Assembly (NCBI GenBank): GCA_900544725.1
Contig: UQWK01000065.1
Location: 1-9,440, forward strand
From: an uncultured Collinsella sp.
GTDB lineage: Bacteria > Actinomycetota > Coriobacteriia > Coriobacteriales > Coriobacteriaceae
Length of the DNA: 9,440 bases
Reading direction: 5' to 3'
Part shown: piece after piece, positions 1 to 5,699 of the stretch
How positions within the stretch are numbered: position 1 is the first letter of the stretch
Layout of the letters: every line of letters begins with the position of its first letter
Program-made: the position numbers and the translations under genes
Notes under the pieces: generated by a model
Database searches by the model: none
What the model was told of the DNA's origin: nothing
The model's input: only the letters and a program-made list of their open reading frames with translations

Positions 1-172
1 CGGAGGGAGACGTTGGGCGCCAAGTGCATGGTGCGTCACTTCTTTGCAAATTAGCTACATGGTCCCGCACGCAGTGGGGAATGTGCAAAACTAGCGGTTG
101 GTAAATCGCTTTAGCGACATGGCGCATTGCTTTGGACGCTTGTTTTGGTATTTGGAGAAAGGAGACGGTTCC

Positions 173-1603
173 ATGGCTCTTTGGGGCGGTCGTTTTGAGG
201 CGGGCGTGGCCGAGGTCACGCAGGAGTTTGGCGCGTCGCTGCCGGTCGACAAACATCTCTATAAGCAGGATATCGCTGGCTCTAAGGCGCATGCCAAGAT
301 GCTGGCCGCCCAAGGCATCATCAGTGCCGAGGACGAGCAGGCGATTGCCGAGGGCCTGACCGGAATCGAACAGGATATCGATGCCGGTAACTTTACCTTC
401 GATATCAACGACGAGGACATCCATATGTCCATCGAGAGCGAGCTGACGCGTCGCATCGGCGAGGCCGGTAAGCGCTTGCATACCGGACGTTCGCGCAACG
501 ACCAGGTGGCGACCGACACGCGCCTGGGCGTCAAGGCACTGGCCAAGGAGCTCATGGAGGCCAATCTTGAGCTGCGCCATGTGCTGGTGGATGCGGCCAA
601 GAAGTACGACAAGGTGATTCTGCCGGGCTACACGCATATGCAGCACGCTCAGCCCGTGCTGCTGTCGCATCATCTGCTGGCATATTCCTGGATGTTCGCG
701 CGTGACTTTACGCGCCTGAAGGCCGCCTTTGATGCCGCCGACAACTGTCCACTAGGTGCTGCCGCGCTTGCCGGTACGAGCTATCCGCTCGATCGCCAGA
801 TGACGGCTGCCGAACTTGGCTTTGCGGGCGTGATTCCCAACTCGCTCGATGCGGTTTCCGACCGTGATTTCCTGCTCGACCTGCATTACGCCGGCTCCGT
901 CATGGCCATGCACCTGTCGCGTCTTTCCGAGGAGATCGTGCTGTGGTCGAGCTCCGAATTTGGCTTTATCACGCTTTCAGACTCTTACTCCACCGGCTCG
1001 TCTATCATGCCGCAGAAGAAGAACCCCGACTTTGCCGAGCTTATCCGCGGCAAGAGCGGTCGCGTGTACGGCAACCTGGTGCAGTTGCTCGTGACCATGA
1101 AGGGCTTGCCGCTCGCATATAACAAGGACTTGCAGGAGGACAAGGAGGGCGCGCTCGATACCGCCCATACGCTCATGCAGTGCCTGTCCGTTATGGCCGG
1201 AATGATTTCGACTTGGACCGTCAACGAGGATGTCATGGCGCGCGAGTGCGGCGTGGGGCACCTTGCCGCTACCGATGTTGCCGATTACCTGGCCAAGCGT
1301 GGCCTGCCGTTCCGCGAGGCACATGCCGTGGTGGGACATCTGGTCCTGATGTGCGAGAAGCGCGGCTGCAATCTTGAGGATCTGCCGTTTGAGGTGTTCC
1401 AGGAGGCAAGCCCGCTTTTTGAGCGCGACATTACCGAGGCGCTCGATATCCCGTCGATTGTCGCCGCACGCACGACCGAGGGCGGTACCGCCCCTGCCGC
1501 CGTGGGCGTGCAGCTGCAGCGTGCCGAGGCACAGCTCGTGGCCGACGAGGGCGTGTTTGGGTCGCTGACCAAGGTCGTCGAGATGGGTCACGGGGCAAAG
1601 TAG
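173..1603 (+). CDS. argH: Argininosuccinate lyase
   Basis: The product is a 476-residue cytosolic enzyme that splits argininosuccinate into arginine and fumarate, the last step of arginine synthesis. The reading frame stays open further upstream (to 98), but I chose ATG 173 because AGGAG at 160-164 sits 8 bases before it and the protein then begins MALWGGRF, the usual start of this family. Seen motifs: SRNDQ at residues 107-111; GYTHMQHAQP, with the conserved His at 155; and the fumarase/aspartase superfamily signature GSSIMPQKKNP at 275-285, on the mobile loop that carries the catalytic serine. Length is normal for the family (about 460-480). No argG is visible upstream; the 172 bases before it contain no gene I recognise. 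It ends 51 bases before an intrinsic terminator, so it is the last gene of its transcript. Identification is secure. Confidence 0.97.
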   Translation: MALWGGRFEAGVAEVTQEFGASLPVDKHLYKQDIAGSKAHAKMLAAQGIISAEDEQAIAEGLTGIEQDIDAGNFTFDINDEDIHMSIESELTRRIGEAGKRLHTGRSRNDQVATDTRLGVKALAKELMEANLELRHVLVDAAKKYDKVILPGYTHMQHAQPVLLSHHLLAYSWMFARDFTRLKAAFDAADNCPLGAAALAGTSYPLDRQMTAAELGFAGVIPNSLDAVSDRDFLLDLHYAGSVMAMHLSRLSEEIVLWSSSEFGFITLSDSYSTGSSIMPQKKNPDFAELIRGKSGRVYGNLVQLLVTMKGLPLAYNKDLQEDKEGALDTAHTLMQCLSVMAGMISTWTVNEDVMARECGVGHLAATDVADYLAKRGLPFREAHAVVGHLVLMCEKRGCNLEDLPFEVFQEASPLFERDITEALDIPSIVAARTTEGGTAPAAVGVQLQRAEAQLVADEGVFGSLTKVVEMGHGAK

Positions 1604-1654
1604 AGGTTTGGCTGAAGCCGTATTGTCCATTTATTGATAAATCGTTTTCGCTTT

Positions 1655-1690
1655 ACGGGCGCCTGCTGATGTGGGCGTCCGTATTTTGTT
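1655..1690 (+). terminator. Intrinsic terminator after argH
   Basis: ACGGGCGCC (1655-1663) pairs with GGCGTCCGT (1674-1682) over nine base pairs with one G-T wobble and a 10-base loop, followed by ATTTTGTT. The hairpin plus T-rich tail 51 bases after the argH stop fits a Rho-independent terminator. Confidence 0.75.
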
Positions 1691-1853
1691 GCTAAGGGGG
1701 AGGGGCTTGTCGAGAACTTCTGTAGGACCTTTGGGCAGGTTGTGAAGGAGATACGTTCGCGGGTGGCAACCGACCGCCCGCTCGGTTCGATGCGGTTGAT
1801 GGACGGTCGGATGGTACTCTAATCGGGCTTCGAAACAGAAGTGACACATATGG

Positions 1854-1889
1854 AGCGCTTTAATAAATTGCAGCGTTTCAATAAACAGC
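1854..1889 (+). repeat. Two tandem 18-bp imperfect direct repeats upstream of ndk
   Basis: AGCGCTTTAATAAATTGC (1854-1871) is followed directly by AGCGTTTCAATAAACAGC (1872-1889); 14 of 18 positions match. The pair is AT-rich and lies just before the putative ndk promoter, so it could be a double binding site for a regulator. The same bases also encode a 16-residue open frame from ATG 1850 with no ribosome binding site, so a peptide is less likely. Confidence 0.5.
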
Positions 1890-1895
1890 TTTTTG

Positions 1896-1924
1896 TTTAA
1901 CTGCAGCTAAAACTCTGTTACGAT
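1896..1924 (+). promoter_or_regulatory. Possible promoter of ndk
   Basis: TTTAAC (1896-1901) and TACGAT (1919-1924) are 17 bases apart. The -10 is fair but the -35 is poor. The -10 lies inside an inverted repeat, ACTGCA at 1900-1905 and TGCAGT at 1924-1929. Transcription from here would give an ndk leader of roughly 57 bases. This is a weak call. Confidence 0.35.
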
Positions 1925-1987
1925 GCAGTCCAGGCGGGTGCCGGAATGGGACTTGGGCACGCGCGAACCTACTTGAAAGGCTACCTT

Positions 1988-2392
1988 ATGGCTATCGAGA
2001 AGACCTTCATCATGATTAAGCCCGACGCCGTGCGCGACCGTAAGATCGGCGAGATCGTTGCTCGCATTGAGCGCAGCGGTCTTGTCATCGAGCGCATGGA
2101 GATGACCACGCTCGAGCGCGCTACCGTCGAGGAGCACTACGCCCATCTGGCCGACAAGCCCTTCTTTGGCGGTCTCTGCGACTTTATGACGAGCGGTCCG
2201 GTCGTCAAGATGGTCGTTTCCGGTCTCTCCGCTGTCTCCAAGATGCGCACCCTCATGGGCGCCACCAACCCGCTTGACGCTGCCCCCGGCACCATTCGCG
2301 GCGACTTCGCTGTCGATGTTAACGCCAACGTGATCCACGGCTCCGACTGCCTGGAGAACGCCGAGATCGAGATCAAGCGCTTCTTTGGCTAA
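1988..2392 (+). CDS. ndk: Nucleoside diphosphate kinase
   Basis: The product is a 134-residue cytosolic kinase that moves the terminal phosphate of ATP to nucleoside diphosphates through a phosphohistidine, balancing (d)NTP pools. The N-terminus (KTFIMIKPDAV) is the family's standard first strand and helix, and NVIHGSD contains the active-site histidine at residue 117, the same number as in several well-studied bacterial Ndks. The late segment with NPLDAAPGTIRGDF is also typical. The frame extends 14 codons upstream, but AAAGG at 1976-1980 sits 7 bases before ATG 1988, and starting there gives the usual length. It stands alone, with a 384-base gap before it and a strong terminator after. Codon choice is strongly biased, as expected for a well-expressed gene. 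Identification is secure. Confidence 0.97.
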   Translation: MAIEKTFIMIKPDAVRDRKIGEIVARIERSGLVIERMEMTTLERATVEEHYAHLADKPFFGGLCDFMTSGPVVKMVVSGLSAVSKMRTLMGATNPLDAAPGTIRGDFAVDVNANVIHGSDCLENAEIEIKRFFG

Positions 2393-2432
2393 ACCAGCTT
2401 TGACTCCTTAAAGCTGTTAGCGTGTGGCTTGG

Positions 2433-2470
2433 GCGCCGCGGAATTCCATCCGCGGCGCTCTTTTTATTTC
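2433..2470 (+). terminator. Intrinsic terminator after ndk
   Basis: GCGCCGCGG (2433-2441) and CCGCGGCGC (2450-2458) form a perfect 9-bp G/C stem with an 8-base loop, followed by TCTTTTTATTTC. This is a textbook Rho-independent terminator 40 bases after the ndk stop. Confidence 0.93.
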
Positions 2471-2503
2471 AGTAGACTTTTGTTAAATGCCCACAAATCT
2501 ACT
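2471..2503. repeat. Imperfect inverted repeat between the two convergent terminators
   Basis: AGTAGA (2471-2476) pairs with TCTACT (2498-2503), and TTTGT (2479-2483) with ACAAA (2493-2497), with two bases bulged. It is an 11-bp AT-rich stem wedged between the ndk and rpiB terminators and may back up either one. Its role is not known. Confidence 0.5.
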
Positions 2504-2542
2504 AAAGAGCCCCCGTCCGGACGTTTCTTTCGGGCGGGGGCT
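2499..2542 (-). terminator. Terminator of rpiB (minus strand)
   Basis: AGCCCCCGTCCG (2508-2519) and CGGGCGGGGGCT (2531-2542) form a 12-bp stem with one T-G wobble and an 11-base loop, 27 bases past the rpiB stop. On the minus strand it is followed by CTTTAGTAG, a weak T tract, so termination may be incomplete or helped by the neighbouring AT-rich stem. Confidence 0.7.
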
Positions 2543-2569
2543 GGCGTTAGCGTATGGCTTTGTAAGTCT

Positions 2570-3037
2570 TTAGGCTTCGTCGACGACCTTGAGGCCACGC
2601 GTGTGGTCGATCTCGTTGAGGAGATTGACGCGACGCTCGTGGCGACCACCCTCGAACTCGGCGTCGAGCCACTCGTCGACAATCATCTTGGCGAGTTCAG
2701 ATCCCACGACGCGGGCGCCAAAGGCAAGCACGTTGGTGTTGTTGTGCATGCGGGAGAGCTTGGCGCTGAAGGGCTCGGAGCACACGACGGCGCGTACGCC
2801 CTCGACCTTGTTGGCGGCCAGGCTGATACCGACGCCGGTACCGCAGATCAGGATACCCAGATCGACGTCACCGTTGGCAACGGCCTTACCCACCTTGTAG
2901 CCGGCGATGGGGTAATCAAAGCTCTCGGAGGTGTCGGTTCCAAAGTTCACGACCTCGCAGCCGCGCTCCTTAAGGTGCTCGGAAATGATGTTCTTGAGCT
3001 CGACGGCGGCATGGTCGTTGCCGATACCAATCTTCAT
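2570..3037 (-). CDS. rpiB: Ribose 5-phosphate isomerase B
   Basis: The product is a 155-residue cytosolic enzyme of the RpiB/LacA/LacB family that interconverts ribose 5-phosphate and ribulose 5-phosphate in the non-oxidative pentose phosphate pathway. Seen: NDHA at 7-10; ILICGTGVGIS, with the likely proton-transferring Cys65; RMHNNTNVLAFG, with His98 in the position of the ring-opening histidine; and GRHERR at 131-136, likely phosphate contacts. The lone catalytic cysteine form and the full length favour RpiB over the LacA/LacB subunits; allose-6-phosphate activity cannot be excluded. The ATG start is preceded on the minus strand by AGAGAGGA about 8 bases away. It converges on ndk and diverges from the cysteine desulfidase gene across a 271-base control region. 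Confidence 0.95.
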   Translation of the reverse strand: MKIGIGNDHAAVELKNIISEHLKERGCEVVNFGTDTSESFDYPIAGYKVGKAVANGDVDLGILICGTGVGISLAANKVEGVRAVVCSEPFSAKLSRMHNNTNVLAFGARVVGSELAKMIVDEWLDAEFEGGRHERRVNLLNEIDHTRGLKVVDEA

Positions 3038-3117
3038 GAGTGGTTCCTCTCTGGTCCGTGCGGCGGAATTGCTAAAGGTTTTACCGCGTTCGACTGCATG
3101 ATAGCGCGACTTTTGTG

Positions 3118-3137
3118 TAAACGCTCGGGCGTTTTTT
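3118..3137 (+). terminator. Terminator-like hairpin in the rpiB-cyuA intergenic region
   Basis: AAACGC and GCGTTT form a 6-bp stem around the tetraloop TCGG, and the T run continues to six bases (3132-3137). It is oriented to stop plus-strand transcription, yet no plus-strand gene lies immediately upstream. It might block transcription running antisense to rpiB from entering cyuA, or be only a structural part of the larger dyad around it. Confidence 0.4.
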
Positions 3138-3242
3138 GGTCAAACGCTTTAGCATGCAACAAGACCGGCTTTTCATGAATGAATGCCGTCAGATTGCGCT
3201 TAAGCGCCGTCCGTCGGAACCATGGTTGCGGTTTCTGATGCA

Positions 3243-3272
3243 TTGTTATCAAATAAAAGAGTTAACTATTAT
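3243..3272 (+). promoter_or_regulatory. Probable promoter of the cysteine desulfidase gene
   Basis: TTGTTA (3243-3248) and TATTAT (3267-3272) are 18 bases apart and match the sigma-70 consensus at 4 of 6 and 5 of 6 positions. They sit in a locally AT-rich stretch, and the implied leader of about 30 bases ends at AGGAGA before ATG 3309. Confidence 0.55.
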
Positions 3273-3308
3273 CGAGAGCCCAGTTCGTTATGTAAGCAGG
3301 AGATACCT

Positions 3309-4628
3309 ATGTCTACCGATTCCATCCGCGATGCCGCTTTTTGCGATGTCTTGAACCGCGAGCTTGTCTGTGCGCTCGGCTGCACCGAGCCCATTGCCGT
3401 TGCCTATGCAGCGGCGCTGGCGAGCCAGACACTCGGTTGCGAACCCGATCATATGGATGTTGCCTGCTCGGGCAATATCATCAAGAACGTTAAGAGCGTG
3501 ACCGTGCCCAACTCGGGCGGCATGCACGGTATTGAAGCGGCGGCCGTGCTGGGTGCCGTGGGCGGCGACGCCAAGAGTGCGCTCGAGGTGCTCGAGAGCG
3601 TCGATGACGCGGATCGCGCCCGCGTGGCCGAGCTGCTTGCTGATACGGACTACTGCGATGTGTCGCTTGTCGAGGGTGTGCCCAACCTCTACATCAAGGT
3701 GACCGCCACGGCCGGGGGCCATACCGCGGTCGTCGAGATTACCGACCACCACACCAATGTCACGTGTCATACGCTCGATGGTATTCCGGTATGCGGCAAG
3801 TCGGCGGGGGAGTGTGCCGCCTGCGCCGAGCGCGTCGTGGCCGAGCGTGCGGCAGATAGCGCCGACACACCCATGTCGATTGAGTCCATCATCGACTTTA
3901 TCGAGGACGGCGACATCGATGACGCCCGCGCTGCCGTTGAGCGTCAGATTGAGCTGAACGGTGCGATCAGTGCCGAGGGCCTGGCGCACGCTTGGGGCGC
4001 CGAGGTGGGCCGTACGCTGCTGGGCGCACGTGCCGATGACGTCGCCTGCCGTGCCCGTGCCCGTGCAGCCGCCGGGTCCGACGCTCGCATGAACGGTTGC
4101 GCGCTGCCGGTCGCCATCGTGTGCGGCTCGGGCAATCAGGGCATTACCTGCGCGCTGCCTGTTATGGAGTATGCTGAGTATTTGCGCTGCGACCATGATC
4201 GCCTGGTTCGCGCCGTGATGCTGTCCGATCTTATCGCCGTGCATATCAAGAGCTATATTGGTGCGCTCTCGGCGTTTTGTGGCGCTATTTGCGCCGCATG
4301 CGGTGCCGGTGCCGCGATTACCTGGCTGTGCGGCGGCACGCGTGAGCAGATTGGCGCGACGGTCTCGAACACGCTCGGTAACGTTGGCGGCATCGTGTGC
4401 GATGGCGCCAAGGCGAGCTGCGCCGCCAAGATTTCCGCTGCCGTCGATGCGGCGATTCTGGGCCATGATATGGCCATGCAGGGCCGCGGCTTCCGTGCCG
4501 GCGAGGGCCTCATCCAGGATACCGTCGAGCAGACGATCGCCAGCATGGGCTACGTGGGCCGCGTGGGCATGAAGGACACCGACGTCGAGATCCTCAACAT
4601 CATGATCGGCAAAACCCAAGTCTGTTAA
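3309..4628 (+). CDS. cyuA: L-cysteine desulfidase, CyuA/YhaM (UPF0597) family
   Basis: The product is a 439-residue protein of the family that breaks L-cysteine into sulfide, pyruvate and ammonia using an iron-sulfur cluster, related to the alpha part of iron-dependent serine dehydratases. I chose ATG 3309 over a longer frame from 3222 because AGGAGA (3298-3303) precedes it and the extra residues look non-coding. Seen: GCTEP with Cys25; SGNIIKN; VPNSGGMHGIEAA; VCGSGNQG at 271-278; FCGAICAACG with Cys324; and VCDGAKASC with Cys364 and Cys371. From memory of the Methanocaldococcus enzyme, the cluster ligands are Cys25 and two cysteines 40 residues apart; 324 and 364 show that spacing. With 22 cysteines (5%) the protein is unusually cysteine-rich. 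Its stop overlaps that of the convergent hydrolase by 4 bases. Serine dehydratase activity is the main alternative. Confidence 0.88.
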   Translation: MSTDSIRDAAFCDVLNRELVCALGCTEPIAVAYAAALASQTLGCEPDHMDVACSGNIIKNVKSVTVPNSGGMHGIEAAAVLGAVGGDAKSALEVLESVDDADRARVAELLADTDYCDVSLVEGVPNLYIKVTATAGGHTAVVEITDHHTNVTCHTLDGIPVCGKSAGECAACAERVVAERAADSADTPMSIESIIDFIEDGDIDDARAAVERQIELNGAISAEGLAHAWGAEVGRTLLGARADDVACRARARAAAGSDARMNGCALPVAIVCGSGNQGITCALPVMEYAEYLRCDHDRLVRAVMLSDLIAVHIKSYIGALSAFCGAICAACGAGAAITWLCGGTREQIGATVSNTLGNVGGIVCDGAKASCAAKISAAVDAAILGHDMAMQGRGFRAGEGLIQDTVEQTIASMGYVGRVGMKDTDVEILNIMIGKTQVC

Positions 4629-5383
4629 GACAGTTCGTTGGCTACTTGGTGTTCGTAGAAGGCTTCTACTACGGCGTTGAAGTCGTGGGCGAAGTCTTCC
4701 ATGGTTCCGCGCCAGGTGGCTCGGCTGGGCCTGCCCTGGCCAACATAGGCGGTTTGAATACCGCAGGCGGGGCTGGGGAAGTCGCGTTTGGGATCGTTGC
4801 CCACCATAAGGACCTCGTGCGGCTCGAGCCCCATCACCTGAAGCTGCTCTAGATAGTAGGTGGCATCGGGCTTGCAGCGGGTGGTGTTTCCCATGTGCGT
4901 GACGAGCTCAAAGGGGGCGTCGGTCAGGTCACCCCAACCCATGCGGCACTCGATGGCCCCCTGCGGAAAGCTGGGGTTGGTGAAGAGTGCGCAACGCAGT
5001 CCTGCGTCCTGTACGGCCTGGAGCGCGGCGTGCGCGCCGGGCATGGCGTGGGCGTTAATGACATCGTCGTTCTTGTGCGGAAGAACTTCGCGGTCATAGT
5101 AGGTAAACGCCTCGTAGATGAGTGGGTCCGAGAGGCAAATGCCGCACCGGCGCTCAACCTCTTCTTGGTAAAACTCAAGATTGGTGCGATTATCCGTGCC
5201 GCTGCGGCGGTTGGCGTTGAGGTCGACCAAGATGGTGCCGAGGCGTGCCATCGTGCCACCGCGACTGCGTCGCCCGATGTCCGCGAGCATCGACGAGACA
5301 TCCTTAAAATACCGAAGGATGAATGCGTTGAGGTTAATGCTAAGAAGCGTCTCGTCCATATCGAAAACGACTGCTTTGAGCAC
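4625..5383 (-). CDS. HAD-superfamily hydrolase, substrate unknown
   Basis: The product is a 252-residue soluble protein with all four haloacid dehalogenase-like motifs: FDMDETL with the nucleophile Asp8 and acid/base Asp10; LFTN with Thr135; Lys171 in CKPDATYY; and VGNDPKRD with Asp197 and Asp201 for magnesium. A helical cap domain lies between motifs I and II (about residues 16-115). It is probably a phosphatase acting on a small metabolite, but I cannot name the substrate. The start is GTG, with AAAGG 7 bases before it on the minus strand. No terminator separates it from the convergent cysteine desulfidase gene; their stop codons share TTAA. It diverges from rpsA across 316 bases. Family certain, role open. 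Confidence 0.88.
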   Translation of the reverse strand: MLKAVVFDMDETLLSINLNAFILRYFKDVSSMLADIGRRSRGGTMARLGTILVDLNANRRSGTDNRTNLEFYQEEVERRCGICLSDPLIYEAFTYYDREVLPHKNDDVINAHAMPGAHAALQAVQDAGLRCALFTNPSFPQGAIECRMGWGDLTDAPFELVTHMGNTTRCKPDATYYLEQLQVMGLEPHEVLMVGNDPKRDFPSPACGIQTAYVGQGRPSRATWRGTMEDFAHDFNAVVEAFYEHQVANELS

Positions 5384-5473
5384 GCGGGCACCTTTCTCGA
5401 TAAATCGTTCTAGAATCGTTGGCTCCGGATACTTTACCTCAAAGGCGTATGGGCAAACTGCTTATCGTCAAGT

Positions 5474-5515
5474 TGTGGAGACAGCTGTCCATAAGATTAC
5501 GAAAAAGTCTCCACA
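5474..5515. repeat. 9-bp perfect dyad in the HAD-rpsA divergent region
   Basis: TGTGGAGAC (5474-5482) is exactly complementary to GTCTCCACA (5507-5515), separated by 24 bases. The left arm overlaps the 10-bp palindrome GACAGCTGTC (5480-5489). No T tract follows on either strand, so this is more likely an operator pair or an RNA structure than a terminator. Confidence 0.55.
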
Positions 5516-5670
5516 CGAGTAAAAAAACGCAGTTCACGCTTGAAATCGAACCCATTTCCCCGTAACCTATACGAACGTGATTGCATAAGCGTCACATTAG
5601 TATCTGTCGGCTCCCGAGTGTTCCTAAACGTTGTGTGCTTGTCGCACCCTTCTGTAGGTCCTAGCAATCG

Positions 5671-5695
5671 GGGCCCCGTAGTTCGAAAGGGGTCC
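5671..5695 (+). promoter_or_regulatory. Hairpin covering the rpsA ribosome binding site
   Basis: GGGCCCC (5671-5677) can pair with GGGGTCC (5689-5695) over seven base pairs including one G-T, with an 11-base loop. The right arm overlaps the only Shine-Dalgarno-like sequence, AAAGGGG at 5686-5692, before the TTG start at 5700. GGTCC at 5657-5661 could instead pair with GGGCC at 5671-5675 and free it. This suggests translational control, possibly by S1 itself; that is inference. Confidence 0.5.
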
Positions 5696-5699
5696 ACCT

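Larger units (their letters stand above)
1604..1987. other. 384-base non-coding gap between argH and ndk
   Basis: No gene is supported here. From left to right it holds the argH terminator, a G-rich stretch, a strong hairpin at 1759-1781 that competes with a longer inverted repeat (1770-1776 with 1804-1810), the 18-bp tandem repeats, and the weak ndk promoter. A 72-codon minus-strand frame over 1631-1849 has no recognisable content and runs through the argH terminator, so I do not call it. Confidence 0.6.
5384..5699. other. 316-base gap between the HAD gene and rpsA
   Basis: This divergent control region holds the 9-bp dyad, an AT-rich centre, and the rpsA leader with its pairing ribosome binding site. 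A possible rpsA promoter is TTGAAA (5540-5545) with TAACCT (5563-5568) 17 bases on, but the -10 is poor and I do not rely on it. A 38-codon open frame (5449-5565, plus strand) is basic and rich in codons its neighbours avoid; I leave it uncalled. Confidence 0.6.

Noticed and set aside
98..172. Upstream extension of argH by 25 codons
   Set aside because: It lacks a ribosome binding site and family similarity, while ATG 173 has both.
1717..1730. Near-identical 14-mers CTTCTGTAGGACCT (1717-1730) and CTTCTGTAGGTCCT (5649-5662) in two intergenic regions
   Set aside because: A 13 of 14 match is expected several times by chance among all pairs in a 9.4-kb window.
1759..1781. T-box-like string GGGTGGCAACCG
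   Set aside because: It resembles the T-box antiterminator core, but there is no stem I with a specifier loop, no terminator with a T tract after it, and the downstream gene is ndk rather than an aminoacyl-tRNA synthetase or amino-acid gene.
1763..1822. A 19-codon GTG-started frame after AAGGAG (1745-1750)
   Set aside because: Spacing of 12 bases is too long, and the bases are better explained by the competing stems.
2429..3178. A 249-codon plus-strand frame opposite rpiB
   Set aside because: It overlaps the ndk and rpiB terminators and the whole of rpiB; the content is a shadow.
3288..4619. A 443-codon minus-strand open frame covering the cysteine desulfidase gene
   Set aside because: It mirrors a real, well-recognised gene. 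Long antisense frames are expected opposite strongly G/C-biased codons, and its translation is rich in Ala, Gly, His and Arg without any family motif.
5474..5515. DnaA-box resemblance of TGTGGAGAC and GTCTCCACA
   Set aside because: Each differs from the consensus at two positions, and nothing else here suggests a replication origin.
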